Source: Methanomassiliicoccaceae archaeon UBA370 (lineage in GTDB: Archaea; Thermoplasmatota; Thermoplasmata; Methanomassiliicoccales; Methanomethylophilaceae). Taken from it: 64,000 nt of DNA. The notes under the pieces were generated by a model. The model saw nothing but the letters and a program-made list of their open reading frames with translations. It had not been told where the DNA came from and made no database searches. Shown here piece by piece: positions 43,267-51,014 of the stretch. The stretch's first letter is position 1, and each line of letters begins with the position of its first letter. Where the stretch lies: the NCBI GenBank assembly GCA_002505345.1, contig DAUY01000012.1:1-64000 (forward strand), read 5' to 3'. The translations under genes and the position numbers were made by a program.

Positions 43267-43276
43267 ATATTATAAA
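43267..43276 (+). promoter_or_regulatory. TATA box of the cbiMNQO operon
   Basis: ATATTATAAA between two copies of the operator palindrome. Expected start near 43297, about 68 nt before ATG 43365. Confidence 0.55.
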
Positions 43277-43281
43277 CTTGG

Positions 43282-43298
43282 CTGGATATATCATCCAT
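43282..43298. promoter_or_regulatory. Operator 2 at the cbiM promoter
   Basis: CTGGATATATCATCCAT: TGGAT and ATCCA arms with a 5-bp spacer, outermost bases not paired. It covers the region from TATA to the expected start. Its centre is 33 bp from that of operator 1, about three helical turns, so the two could bind cooperatively on one face. Confidence 0.6.
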
Positions 43299-43364
43299 CA
43301 CGATTTGGTAGCGGTTTATCCGTGGACTCAGGGACTTACGTTCCAGGAATCAAGGTGAAATAAA

Positions 43365-44036
43365 ATGCACATAATGGAAGGATACCTGCCATGGCAATGG
43401 TGCCTGGTATGGTTCGCAATAGCGTTGCCGATCGTGTTTTTCGGGATAAATAAAATAACCAAGATCATCAGGGAGAATCCGGAGCAGAAGATGATCGTCG
43501 CCCTCTCTGGAGCGTTCATCTTTCTGCTGTCGTCTCTGAAGCTGCCGTCCGTGACAGGTTCCAGTTCGCATCCAACGGGCACGGGACTGTCGGCGGTGCT
43601 GTACGGTGTTTCTTGCACAGCATTCCTCGCGACTATAGTGCTGGTGTTCCAGGCGCTGCTTCTTGCGCACGGCGGCATAACCACTCTTGGCGCAAACATA
43701 TTCTCCATGGGGATCGCGGGACCTGCGGTCGCCTTTGTCATATGGTTCGCCCTCAGGCGTGCGAAGGTGAGCGTGCCCGTTTCCATGTTCTTCGCCGCCA
43801 TGTTGGCGGACCTTGCTACCTATGTTGTAACGGCTTTGCAGCTCACAGCAGCCTTCGGAGGGGCCGCGGGCTACGGGACAGCGTTCATAGACTTCATGAC
43901 GATATTCGCCGTCACCCAGGTGCCTTTGGCGATTGTGGAAGGCGCAATATTCTCGATGTTCGCTAAATATCTCGCCGACACAAGGCCGCAGATCTTCGGG
44001 CTTGAGCCCAAGTACGAGGGGGCAGCATCCGCATGA
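43365..44036 (+). CDS. cbiM: Cobalt ECF transporter substrate-binding membrane protein CbiM
   Basis: Metal-capturing S component of the cobalt energy-coupling-factor transporter. 223 residues starting MHIMEGYLPWQWCLVWF; the N-terminal Met-His-Ile-Met is the conserved metal-coordinating start of CbiM/NikM. Several membrane helices follow, with LPSVTGSSSHPTGTGLSAVL (metal-loop His), LLLAHGGITTLGANIFSMGI, and PVSMFFAAMLADLATYVVTA. Nickel specificity cannot be ruled out from sequence, but cbiN as partner and the adjoining cbi genes favour cobalt. Overlaps cbiN by 4 nt. Confidence 0.94.
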   Translation: MHIMEGYLPWQWCLVWFAIALPIVFFGINKITKIIRENPEQKMIVALSGAFIFLLSSLKLPSVTGSSSHPTGTGLSAVLYGVSCTAFLATIVLVFQALLLAHGGITTLGANIFSMGIAGPAVAFVIWFALRRAKVSVPVSMFFAAMLADLATYVVTALQLTAAFGGAAGYGTAFIDFMTIFAVTQVPLAIVEGAIFSMFAKYLADTRPQIFGLEPKYEGAASA

Positions 44037-44356
44037 ACATCTCCAACAGAACGTATTACATGGTTGGATTTGCTGCTATAGCAGCGATAGTCTTCGTGAT
44101 ACTGGCATATGGAGCATACAATGGATTCGAGTTCGCGGGCGCCGACGACCAGGGCGGAGACGCCATATCGGAGATCGATCCCAGCTATGAGCCCTGGTGG
44201 GACGGGATATGGGGAAGCTATGAGCTGCCCGGAGAGACGGAAAGCATGTTGTTCGCCCTTCAGGCGGCCATAGGCGCGATAATCATAGGATATGTGATAG
44301 GATACTTCCACGCCGTAGATAAGGCCAGGAAAGGAAAGTTGCCCAATAGGCAATGA
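44033..44356 (+). CDS. cbiN: Cobalt ECF transporter accessory protein CbiN
   Basis: 107 residues with two membrane helices, one near the N-terminus (YYMVGFAAIAAIVFVILAYG) and one near the C-terminus (LFALQAAIGAIIIGYVIGYF). Between them is an extracellular loop with GADDQGGDAISEIDPSYEPW, the acidic pattern of CbiN. It is needed with CbiM for cobalt loading. Start overlaps the cbiM stop; cbiQ begins 12 nt later. Confidence 0.93.
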   Translation: MNISNRTYYMVGFAAIAAIVFVILAYGAYNGFEFAGADDQGGDAISEIDPSYEPWWDGIWGSYELPGETESMLFALQAAIGAIIIGYVIGYFHAVDKARKGKLPNRQ

Positions 44357-44368
44357 GGTCTGATATCC

Positions 44369-45193
44369 ATGTCGGAGCAAGTTCAGATGGACGTCCTCGC
44401 ATACGGTTCGAGGATGGTCCGCTGGGCGCCGCTCGGTAAACTTCTTTATACCTTTTCACTTTTGATACTGGCACTGTTATCTGAAAACATATTCGTACCG
44501 ATGATCACCTTCTGCGTCGGCATGTGTCTGATGGCATATTCGACAAATTTCAGACTGCCTCCGATAATAGGATTGGCTATACTCGAGGCCATACTGATAA
44601 TGGTCATCGGTTGCGGCATGGTTTCGATCCTCGGCAATCCTTCCGAACCGGCCGTATTTCTGAAAGGCAAGGGCGAGTTCCTTTGGATCGGAATACATAT
44701 CACCGAAAACAGTTTCAATAACGCCTGGCTCATAATGTTCCGCGCGATAGCCGGAGTCACGCTGATGCTTTCATTCGCGTCTTCAACTCCGATACCTCAT
44801 ATAGCATACGCCCTGAGGCAGCTTAGGATCCCGAAAGAGGTCATCGATATCGTAGTCCTTGTCTACAGGTATGCATTCCTTCTTCTGGAGAGGACGGAGG
44901 TGATGTGGAATGCGGCCAAATGCCGCCTCGGTTTCAGCGGGGCAAGGCGTTCCATGTCCACGACCGCTGGAATACTGGTGAACGTTTTCATTACTTCTCT
45001 GGAGATAGCCGAACGTTCTCAGCCTGCGCTCGAAAGCAGGAACTACAACGGCAGTTTCCCCATTTATAGGATGCCCAACAAGATCGGTCTCTACTGGTTC
45101 GCCATCACGGCCGCCGCGTGCGCCTCGCTATACATCATCGGATACTACATCTCGACCCCGAACATGGCGGCAATACTCCTGGGGGCGGTCTGA
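44369..45193 (+). CDS. cbiQ: Cobalt ECF transporter T component CbiQ
   Basis: Membrane coupling protein of the ECF transporter. 274 residues with about six membrane segments. It carries PLGKLLYTFSLLILALL at the start and RAIAGVTLMLSFASSTPIPH. The two coupling-helix alanine-arginine-type motifs of T components lie near ERTEVMWNAAKCRLGF and IAERSQPALESRNYNG. Order cbiM-N-Q-O-O is standard apart from the doubled ATPase. The stop is embedded in CTGA, where the next gene appears to start. Confidence 0.92.
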   Translation: MSEQVQMDVLAYGSRMVRWAPLGKLLYTFSLLILALLSENIFVPMITFCVGMCLMAYSTNFRLPPIIGLAILEAILIMVIGCGMVSILGNPSEPAVFLKGKGEFLWIGIHITENSFNNAWLIMFRAIAGVTLMLSFASSTPIPHIAYALRQLRIPKEVIDIVVLVYRYAFLLLERTEVMWNAAKCRLGFSGARRSMSTTAGILVNVFITSLEIAERSQPALESRNYNGSFPIYRMPNKIGLYWFAITAAACASLYIIGYYISTPNMAAILLGAV

Positions 45194-46338
45194 CGGTCTG
45201 CGACCTTCGTACGGATAAAGTGAGCTACAGGTACGGCAATTCGAATTACAATGCTATCGATTCTGTGGATTTCACAGCCTCCCATGGCAGAAGGACCGTC
45301 ATCCTGGGAGAGAACGGGTGCGGCAAGTCGACGCTGATATATCAGCTCAACGGAGTATACAAGCCTGTTTCCGGTACTGTGTTCTATGGAGATATGCCCA
45401 TATCATACGACAAGGAGTTCCTTACGGAGCTGCGTTCCGACGTTTCCGTTGTTCTGCAGAATCCAGACGATCAGATTTTCTCTTCCACCGTCGAGGAGGA
45501 CGTGGCATTTGGACCGTTAAACTTGGGCCTTTCCCGGGAAGAGGTTGGAGAAAGAATCGGCCGGTCTTTGGAATGCGTGGGGATGTCGGGATTTGCCGAA
45601 GTGCCTGTTCAGCGCCTTTCATACGGTCAGAAAAAAAGAGTGTCACTCGCAGGCGCCCTAGCATCACATCCAAAGATACTGGTCCTGGACGAGCCTACCG
45701 CAGGCCTGGACCCGCAGATGTCCAGAGAGGTGATGGAGATCGCAAATTCTCTCATCAGAGAAGGGATCTCCGTCGTAGTATCCACCCATGACGTGAATCT
45801 GATCTACAATTGGGTCGAGGACCTTTACGTGATGCGGAACGGACACATGGTCTTCTCCGGAGATGCGGACGAGTTCTTCTCCGACCGTCCGTCCGTTTAT
45901 CTTTCAGGTCTGGAACAGCCCTCGATATTCAGCATAAACCACAATATGGAGACGTTAAGAGGGACGATTCCCGCGTCATATCCCAAGACCATGAGCCAGA
46001 TGGTCAGCAGATTATTCCCTTCAGGATCCTCGGCCGGAAGGATATTCATCTATCAGACTGAAGGCGAGCGCATCGACCAGGATGCGATCGAGGAGGCCGT
46101 GGGAAAGAAAGGGATGCCCATTGCAGTATACGGCCCCTCCGCGCGCAGGTCGGTGACCCGATCGAAGCTCAGGGTTGATTTCTATTTTAACGGCATAGAG
46201 TGTTGCATCAGGGAGGCCATGGTAAACCATGATTCCCTGATAATAGTCGACCGGGGCTTGAAGGGGATCGTCACGGAGGCGGTTGAAGAGCTTAGGGCAT
46301 ACGGAACCCGGATCAGTATCAGGGAGTTGGTTTTTTGA
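45190..46338 (+). CDS. cbiO: Cobalt ECF transporter ATPase CbiO, copy 1, with C-terminal extension
   Basis: ABC ATPase of the cobalt transporter: Walker A VILGENGCGKSTLIYQLNG near residues 37-55, Q-loop VVLQNPDDQIFSSTVEEDVA, signature RLSYGQKKRVSLAGAL, Walker B ILVLDEPTAGLDPQ, and H-loop STHDVNL. No ATG is in frame after the cbiQ stop. CTG 45190, overlapping that stop, gives a normal N-terminus (MTVCDLRTDKVSYRYGN), while GTG 45220 is an alternative. About 100 residues beyond the usual CbiO length (roughly 280-382) form an extra domain shared with copy 2. Confidence 0.9.
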   Translation: MTVCDLRTDKVSYRYGNSNYNAIDSVDFTASHGRRTVILGENGCGKSTLIYQLNGVYKPVSGTVFYGDMPISYDKEFLTELRSDVSVVLQNPDDQIFSSTVEEDVAFGPLNLGLSREEVGERIGRSLECVGMSGFAEVPVQRLSYGQKKRVSLAGALASHPKILVLDEPTAGLDPQMSREVMEIANSLIREGISVVVSTHDVNLIYNWVEDLYVMRNGHMVFSGDADEFFSDRPSVYLSGLEQPSIFSINHNMETLRGTIPASYPKTMSQMVSRLFPSGSSAGRIFIYQTEGERIDQDAIEEAVGKKGMPIAVYGPSARRSVTRSKLRVDFYFNGIECCIREAMVNHDSLIIVDRGLKGIVTEAVEELRAYGTRISIRELVF

Positions 46339-47474
46339 GCGCTCCCCTTTTCCGCACCGAAGGTCTTTTCTTCAGATACGAAGGCGGCCGGGGGGACGCG
46401 TTGGCAGACGTGAACATCACGATCAAAGAGGGTGCCAGAACTGTCATCATGGGAGCCAACGGAGCTGGAAAATCCACGTTCTTCTATCATCTTAACGGAG
46501 TCTTGAGGCCGTCGAAGGGCTCGGTGTTTTTCCGGGGAGAAAAAATACCGCACAGGGGAAAAGCTCTCAGGAAGCTGCGCTCGGAGGTCGCGGTGATGCT
46601 CCAAGACCCCAACGACCAGCTTTTTGCACCAAAAGTATCTGACGACATAGCATTCGGCCCGAAGAACCTGGGACTCGACGCTCAGACTGTAGGGGAGAGG
46701 GTCAGGGACGCCCTCTACATCACAGGCATCGAATCTCTGGAGGGTCGCAGCGTGATGCAGCTGTCGTTCGGCCAGAAGAAGAGGGTGGTGCTGGCCGGTG
46801 CCTTGGCGATGCATCCGAAGGTGCTTATAATGGACGAGCCCACCGCAGGTCTCGATCCCCAGATGTCCAAGGAGCTCATCGAGCTCGCGGACGAGCTGCA
46901 CCATCTTGGAACGACCGTTATTTTTTCAACCCATGACGTGGACCTCTCATATTCTTGGGCGGACGAGGTCCATGTCCTAAGAGGGGGCCGTAATGTATAT
47001 TCGGGGAGCTCAGAAAGATTCTATGACGATACTTCGGAAGTTTATCTTTCGGGCCTTGTCGAACCGGCCATGTACGACATCAACGTCAGCATCTCCGAGC
47101 TTGCCGGATGCCCCGTCGAACCTTTTCCTAAAACCTTGCCTCAGCTTATGGCCAAGGCAGTGCCGTCAGAGGGGCCGGGCACGGTTCACATCCTTCCCGT
47201 GGAAGGTCCGGTCGACCGGGAGCTGTTCTCCTCTCTGACGTCCGGGTCCGGGATGTCCGCAACAGGCGTCTACGGTACTAATGCAAGAAAATCTGCGGAG
47301 GCTTCCAAATTGCCGATAGATTATTTCTTCGGGGCCGACGAGGGATGCATAATAGAGGCTTTGCACGGCAAAGACACGCTGATATGCTGCGACAGGTCCC
47401 TTACAGATCTGCTGATATCGAAGATAGGCAGTATGTCCCGGTTCGGGACAGAGGTCCCTTATTCTCTGCACTGA
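46335..47474 (+). CDS. cbiO: Cobalt ECF transporter ATPase CbiO, copy 2, with C-terminal extension
   Basis: Second ABC ATPase, 379 residues, starting at TTG 46335 that overlaps the copy 1 stop (TTGA). Walker A VIMGANGAGKSTFFYHLNGV, Q-loop VMLQDPNDQLFAPKVSDDIA, signature QLSFGQKKRVVLAGALA, Walker B LIMDEPTAGLDPQ, H-loop STHDVDL. The C-terminal ~100 residues parallel copy 1: GVYGTNARKSAEASKLPIDY here against AVYGPSARRSVTRSKLRVDF there, then CIIEALHGKDTLICCDRSL. The pair probably forms a heterodimer, unlike the usual CbiO homodimer (inference). Confidence 0.9.
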   Translation: MSAPLFRTEGLFFRYEGGRGDALADVNITIKEGARTVIMGANGAGKSTFFYHLNGVLRPSKGSVFFRGEKIPHRGKALRKLRSEVAVMLQDPNDQLFAPKVSDDIAFGPKNLGLDAQTVGERVRDALYITGIESLEGRSVMQLSFGQKKRVVLAGALAMHPKVLIMDEPTAGLDPQMSKELIELADELHHLGTTVIFSTHDVDLSYSWADEVHVLRGGRNVYSGSSERFYDDTSEVYLSGLVEPAMYDINVSISELAGCPVEPFPKTLPQLMAKAVPSEGPGTVHILPVEGPVDRELFSSLTSGSGMSATGVYGTNARKSAEASKLPIDYFFGADEGCIIEALHGKDTLICCDRSLTDLLISKIGSMSRFGTEVPYSLH

Positions 47475-48553
47475 ACATTTCTTTTTTCCGGGGGTTCGAA
47501 CCCCTCGGGCCTTCCGTCGGGATATTCTTCGCGGCCGTCTGCGTACCTGACGAACCTGGGGGCCCCACGGGGCTGGGCCTTGTCAATGATGTTCCAGGGC
47601 CAGACCCCATATTCGTCATTTCTGATGTCTTTCATAGCTTGTCGCACCGCCATATCGTCCTTCAGGACCACCGGTCCGAAGGATGACATCTTCTGTCCGA
47701 TGGGGGCCCCCTCAAGGAGCCACATGCGAGAAGCCTCGTCGCCGTTCTTAACGGTAATTTCGACTTCGGGGCGGAGTTTCAGGCGGTAACCCGATACAGC
47801 ATCGAATCCTGCGACAACGGCGCTTCCGCCCGAAACGAAGTAAAGGTTGCGAGATACGTTTTTCATCGAAGGCGGAAGAGATATCTCGGCACCCGGCTCC
47901 AGGTAGAATTGGACGATCTTCACTCCATGCTCCGGATCGGCGGCCCAGGAGTGCGGGTTGGGCACCCGGGTGTAAGCTCCTCCATATGTGCCAGCATAAA
48001 CGATTATTTTTGTTTTTTTGCCGGAATCATCCTCGTGGCAGAGTGTTTTAACTTCTTCGGACCAAAGCATATCCACCCTGTTATCAGACCCCTTCATTTC
48101 CAGTGGAAGATTGATCATGATCTGGGTAATGTCATTGGGGTTGGGGCGGTCTTCAAATGCCAGAGGATACATTTCGCAGTGTTGGTATTTGCTTGATGCG
48201 GTGACCCACTGAGCATCCCCGAAACCGAATCTGGACTGGTTGCCTTCCGTATCGAATGTGTCTATGTATCCGATCTCGGCGACGGTGAATGTTTCGTAGC
48301 CCCAGTGGGCATGCATCGGAAACCCGGGAACGACCTTCCCGTGGTACATGCGGAAACCGTCATGCTTTTTGTAATCGTGACCGAGGTCCCTCCATCCGAT
48401 CATGTCCAGAGGAGGGGCCTGCTGCCGGTTGCCCTTAGGATACTCGTCGCGGTGATGGGAAGCGAAAAGAAACGGGTCCTCCGTGTCCCAGTGCGAGCCG
48501 AAGTCCACATATCTCAGCACGGCCCCGGACGATTTTTTTCTGAACAAGCCCAT
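47459..48553 (-). CDS. Pirin-like cupin protein
   Basis: 364 residues from ATG 48553; the open frame extends upstream into the opposite-strand gene and is not used. The N-terminal cupin carries FPMHAHWGYETFTVAEIGYI, matching the pirin metal-site pattern H-x-H-x-G-x-E-T with spaced metal ligands. A second beta-barrel half contains PHSWAADPEHGVKIVQFYLE and NLYFVSGGSAVVAGFDAV. Pirin relatives are iron-binding cupins with varied roles such as quercetinase or regulator. The length is above the usual 230-300 residues because of a C-terminal extension ending in a proline-rich tail. Function here is unknown. Its 3' end overlaps the cbiO end by 16 nt. Confidence 0.78.
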   Translation of the reverse strand: MGLFRKKSSGAVLRYVDFGSHWDTEDPFLFASHHRDEYPKGNRQQAPPLDMIGWRDLGHDYKKHDGFRMYHGKVVPGFPMHAHWGYETFTVAEIGYIDTFDTEGNQSRFGFGDAQWVTASSKYQHCEMYPLAFEDRPNPNDITQIMINLPLEMKGSDNRVDMLWSEEVKTLCHEDDSGKKTKIIVYAGTYGGAYTRVPNPHSWAADPEHGVKIVQFYLEPGAEISLPPSMKNVSRNLYFVSGGSAVVAGFDAVSGYRLKLRPEVEITVKNGDEASRMWLLEGAPIGQKMSSFGPVVLKDDMAVRQAMKDIRNDEYGVWPWNIIDKAQPRGAPRFVRYADGREEYPDGRPEGFEPPEKRNVQCRE

Positions 48554-48631
48554 GTTGGATGATGATGAGTATAGTAAAAAGACCTTCCCGTCCGGGAATA
48601 TCCTTAATAGATGTCCCGTCATCATACGGAC

Positions 48632-49360
48632 ATGAGTTCTTCCGACGATGAGGAAAGGGGTGCCCGCCTGAACAAGTATATCAGCGACTCGGGTGTCGCA
48701 TCGAGACGCGCCGCGGACCGGATGATCGAAGAGGGAAGGGTGACAATCGACGGACGCACAGCCGTGCTGGGGGACCGTGTGCTCCCCGGGTCGGACGTGA
48801 GGGTCGACGGAAAAAAGATATCTCCCGAGAAAGAGGACATCATCCTTGCATTCAACAAACCCGTCGGTATAACATGTACTTCGAATCCCGAAGACCCAGA
48901 TAACGTCATCGATTTTATCGGATATCCCAAACGTATCTATTCCGTCGGCCGTCTGGACAAAGATTCCGAGGGTCTTATCCTTATGACCAACAACGGAGAG
49001 CTGGCGGACAGAATAATGCACTCCAGCAGCGGTCATGAGAAAGAATACATCGTAACAGTCGACAAAGACATAACCGACGGCTTCCTGAAGAACATGGCCA
49101 CCGGAGTGCCGATAATGGGAGGCAGCCATGTGACCAGGAAGTGCGAAGTGGAACCCATCGGGGCCAGGGAATTCAGGATCATACTCAAGCAGGGGCTCAA
49201 TCGTCAGATAAGGAGGATGTGCGAAGAGCTTGGATACACCGCGACCGGAGTGAAACGCATCAGGATAATCAACGTCGAGCTGGGGAACATGAAGGTCGGA
49301 CGCTACAGAGATATTACAAAAGCAGAGCGTGCGGAACTGTATAAGCAGCTGGGCCTCTGA
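48632..49360 (+). CDS. RsuA/RluF-family rRNA pseudouridine synthase
   Basis: 242 residues from ATG 48632 (48611 is an upstream in-frame alternative). The N-terminal S4 RNA-binding domain is RLNKYISDSGVASRRAADRM followed by DGRTAVLGDRV. The catalytic core has ILAFNKPVGITCTS, the catalytic Asp in YSVGRLDKDSEGLILMTNNG, HEKEYIVTVDKDI, and LKQGLNRQIRRMCEELGY. The family is bacterial in style and modifies 23S or 16S rRNA; the archaeal target is unknown. A TATA-like CCTTAATA (about 48601-48608) is about 25 nt before ATG 48632, which would make it leaderless. Confidence 0.85.
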   Translation: MSSSDDEERGARLNKYISDSGVASRRAADRMIEEGRVTIDGRTAVLGDRVLPGSDVRVDGKKISPEKEDIILAFNKPVGITCTSNPEDPDNVIDFIGYPKRIYSVGRLDKDSEGLILMTNNGELADRIMHSSSGHEKEYIVTVDKDITDGFLKNMATGVPIMGGSHVTRKCEVEPIGAREFRIILKQGLNRQIRRMCEELGYTATGVKRIRIINVELGNMKVGRYRDITKAERAELYKQLGL

Positions 49361-49370
49361 GGATAACGAG

Positions 49371-49387
49371 ATGGATTACCCATCCAT
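49371..49387. promoter_or_regulatory. TGGAT-N5-ATCCA operator upstream of the F430 operon
   Basis: ATGGATTACCCATCCAT: perfect 7-bp arms (ATGGAT..ATCCAT counted with the outer A/T), same 17-bp frame as the cbi and hem sites. It lies about 24 bp upstream of the best TATA box (49411-49421), so it could act by repression from a distance, by activation, or there may be a second TATA element (CATTTAAC) next to it. Confidence 0.6.
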
Positions 49388-49410
49388 TTAACACGAATTG
49401 AATTGAAAGT

Positions 49411-49421
49411 ATTATTAATTA
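49411..49421 (+). promoter_or_regulatory. TATA box of the cfb operon
   Basis: TATTATTAATT, centred 25 nt before TTG 49441. The predicted transcript would begin at or next to the start codon, which has no Shine-Dalgarno sequence, so cfbC is probably translated from a leaderless mRNA. Confidence 0.45.
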
Positions 49422-49440
49422 TAACACTATCACCGAATCA

Positions 49441-50238
49441 TTGCGCAGAATTGCCATTTATGGAAAAGGCGGGATCGGTAAATCCACGGTATCGTCCAAT
49501 GTCAGCGATGCGTTGGCCGAGAAAGGGTTGAGGGTCCTGCAGATAGGATGCGACCCCAAGGCGGACTCCACCAGGCTGTTGATGGAAGGCAAGACTCCCG
49601 CAACGGTGCTGGACCAGGTAAAGAGAGGGAAAACATCGTTCTCCGGCTCGGTACATGACACCGGCCGAGGAGTCTTCTGCGTCGAGTGCGGAGGTCCCAA
49701 GCCCGGGACCGGTTGCGCCGGGCGGGGCATAATAGCGGCCTTCGGCCACCTTGAGGCCCTCGATGTCATCGGACATTGCAGCCCCGACGTGATAATTTAC
49801 GACGTTCTGGGGGATGTCGTCTGCGGAGGGTTCGCAATGCCTATAAGGAACGGATACGCCAGAAACGTTTTAGTGGTGACATCCGGAGAGATGATGTCGC
49901 TCTACGCTGCCGATAACATAAGGCAGGCGGTCGAAGGATTTGCGGGCGACGGTTACGCTGAATTTTCAGGCATCATACAGAACTCCCGGGGAATAGACCT
50001 TGAAAACGAAACGGTGGACAAGGCCGCCGAAGAAATGGGCACGGAAGTGATATTCCGTCTGCCCAGGGACGCAGAGGTTCAGAGGAGCGAGGATGCCGGA
50101 CGCACCGTCGTAAGGAACGCCCCGTGCTCCGAGATGGCAGATAATTACAGAAAGCTCGCGGACGAGATATTGCGACGTTCGGACGATTCCGTCGGCGGAA
50201 TGAGACTCAGTAAAAAAGAAAAAGAGGGAAAGTTATGA
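49441..50238 (+). CDS. cfbC: Ni-sirohydrochlorin a,c-diamide reductive cyclase, NifH-like component CfbC
   Basis: ATP-dependent electron donor to CfbD in F430 synthesis. 265 residues, TTG start. NifH-type features: P-loop [17 protein letters not shown] near residues 4-20, [12 protein letters not shown] (switch region), the cluster cysteine in [14 protein letters not shown], the second in [17 protein letters not shown], and [15 protein letters not shown]. The neighbours are the other four cfb genes, which distinguishes it from nitrogenase or chlorophyllide reductase. The stop overlaps the cfbA start by 4 nt. Confidence 0.93.
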   Translation: MRRIAIYGKGGIGKSTVSSNVSDALAEKGLRVLQIGCDPKADSTRLLMEGKTPATVLDQVKRGKTSFSGSVHDTGRGVFCVECGGPKPGTGCAGRGIIAAFGHLEALDVIGHCSPDVIIYDVLGDVVCGGFAMPIRNGYARNVLVVTSGEMMSLYAADNIRQAVEGFAGDGYAEFSGIIQNSRGIDLENETVDKAAEEMGTEVIFRLPRDAEVQRSEDAGRTVVRNAPCSEMADNYRKLADEILRRSDDSVGGMRLSKKEKEGKL

Positions 50239-51014
50239 AAAAAGGCATTTTGTTCATCGGTCACGGCTCGAGGCTGAACCACAACAAAGAAGTCATCGAA
50301 GCCCAGGCCGAGGCCCTGAAGGAACGCACAGGCGTCCCGGTCTGGACCGCTTATAACGAGACCACGGAACCGCCGGTCGATTCCGCGGTTGAAATTATGG
50401 TCGGATCTGGGATAGAGGAGATTATAGCGATACCGTTTTTCATTGCCTCGGGACTGCACATAACGAGGGACATACCGAGGAAACTCGGCATACCCGAGGG
50501 TTCGCCCGGCGGAAAAACAACGGTCGCCGGAAAGGATGTGACCATCCACATGGAGCAGCCGTTCGGCGAGGACCCCAATCTGACGGATATCCTGGAGGAG
50601 AGGATCGCCGAGGTCTGCGGGAAGGGGGAGCCCTCCATAGTTGTGATAGGTCACGGCTCAAGGCTAGGTTACAACAAGGAAGTCGTGAAGACCAATGCGG
50701 AAAGGCTTTCCGAAAGAGGGTACTCGAACGTCTATTACGGATTCAACGAGTTCAACAGCCCCTCGATAGAGGATGCGATGTACGACGCTGTAAAATCGGG
50801 AGCCGATGAAATAGCAGTCCTTCCTATGTTCATAGCCTCCGGCGCCCACCTCGCAGAGGAGATACCCGAAAAATTGGGTATACCCATGAACAGCGGCGGA
50901 GGTGTAAGCGTCCTTTACGGAAGGGAGGTCAAAATACACTATGCCATTCCCGTAGGAAACGACCCCAGGCTGGTCGACGTGCTCGTTAAAAAACTGGAAA
51001 AGTACGGCATATGA
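50235..51014 (+). CDS. cfbA: Sirohydrochlorin nickelochelatase CfbA, two-domain form
   Basis: Inserts nickel into sirohydrochlorin. 259 residues formed by two homologous halves. Half 1 has [36 protein letters not shown] and KLGIP. Half 2, from about residue 135, has [40 protein letters not shown] and ends [20 protein letters not shown]. Both keep the metal-binding His of HGSR and of SG-x-H. Archaeal CfbA is usually a single-domain protein of about 130 residues acting as a homodimer, so this is a fused dimer. No other chelatase is in the window, so it may also load cobalt for the cbi pathway (inference). Overlaps cfbC and cfbE. Confidence 0.88.
   Translation: MKKGILFIGHGSRLNHNKEVIEAQAEALKERTGVPVWTAYNETTEPPVDSAVEIMVGSGIEEIIAIPFFIASGLHITRDIPRKLGIPEGSPGGKTTVAGKDVTIHMEQPFGEDPNLTDILEERIAEVCGKGEPSIVVIGHGSRLGYNKEVVKTNAERLSERGYSNVYYGFNEFNSPSIEDAMYDAVKSGADEIAVLPMFIASGAHLAEEIPEKLGIPMNSGGGVSVLYGREVKIHYAIPVGNDPRLVDVLVKKLEKYGI

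Noticed and set aside
43239..43364. Cobalamin riboswitch before cbiM or the cbi operons
   Set aside because: Leaders are too short and I see no B12-box-like conserved sequence; palindromic operators explain the regions better.
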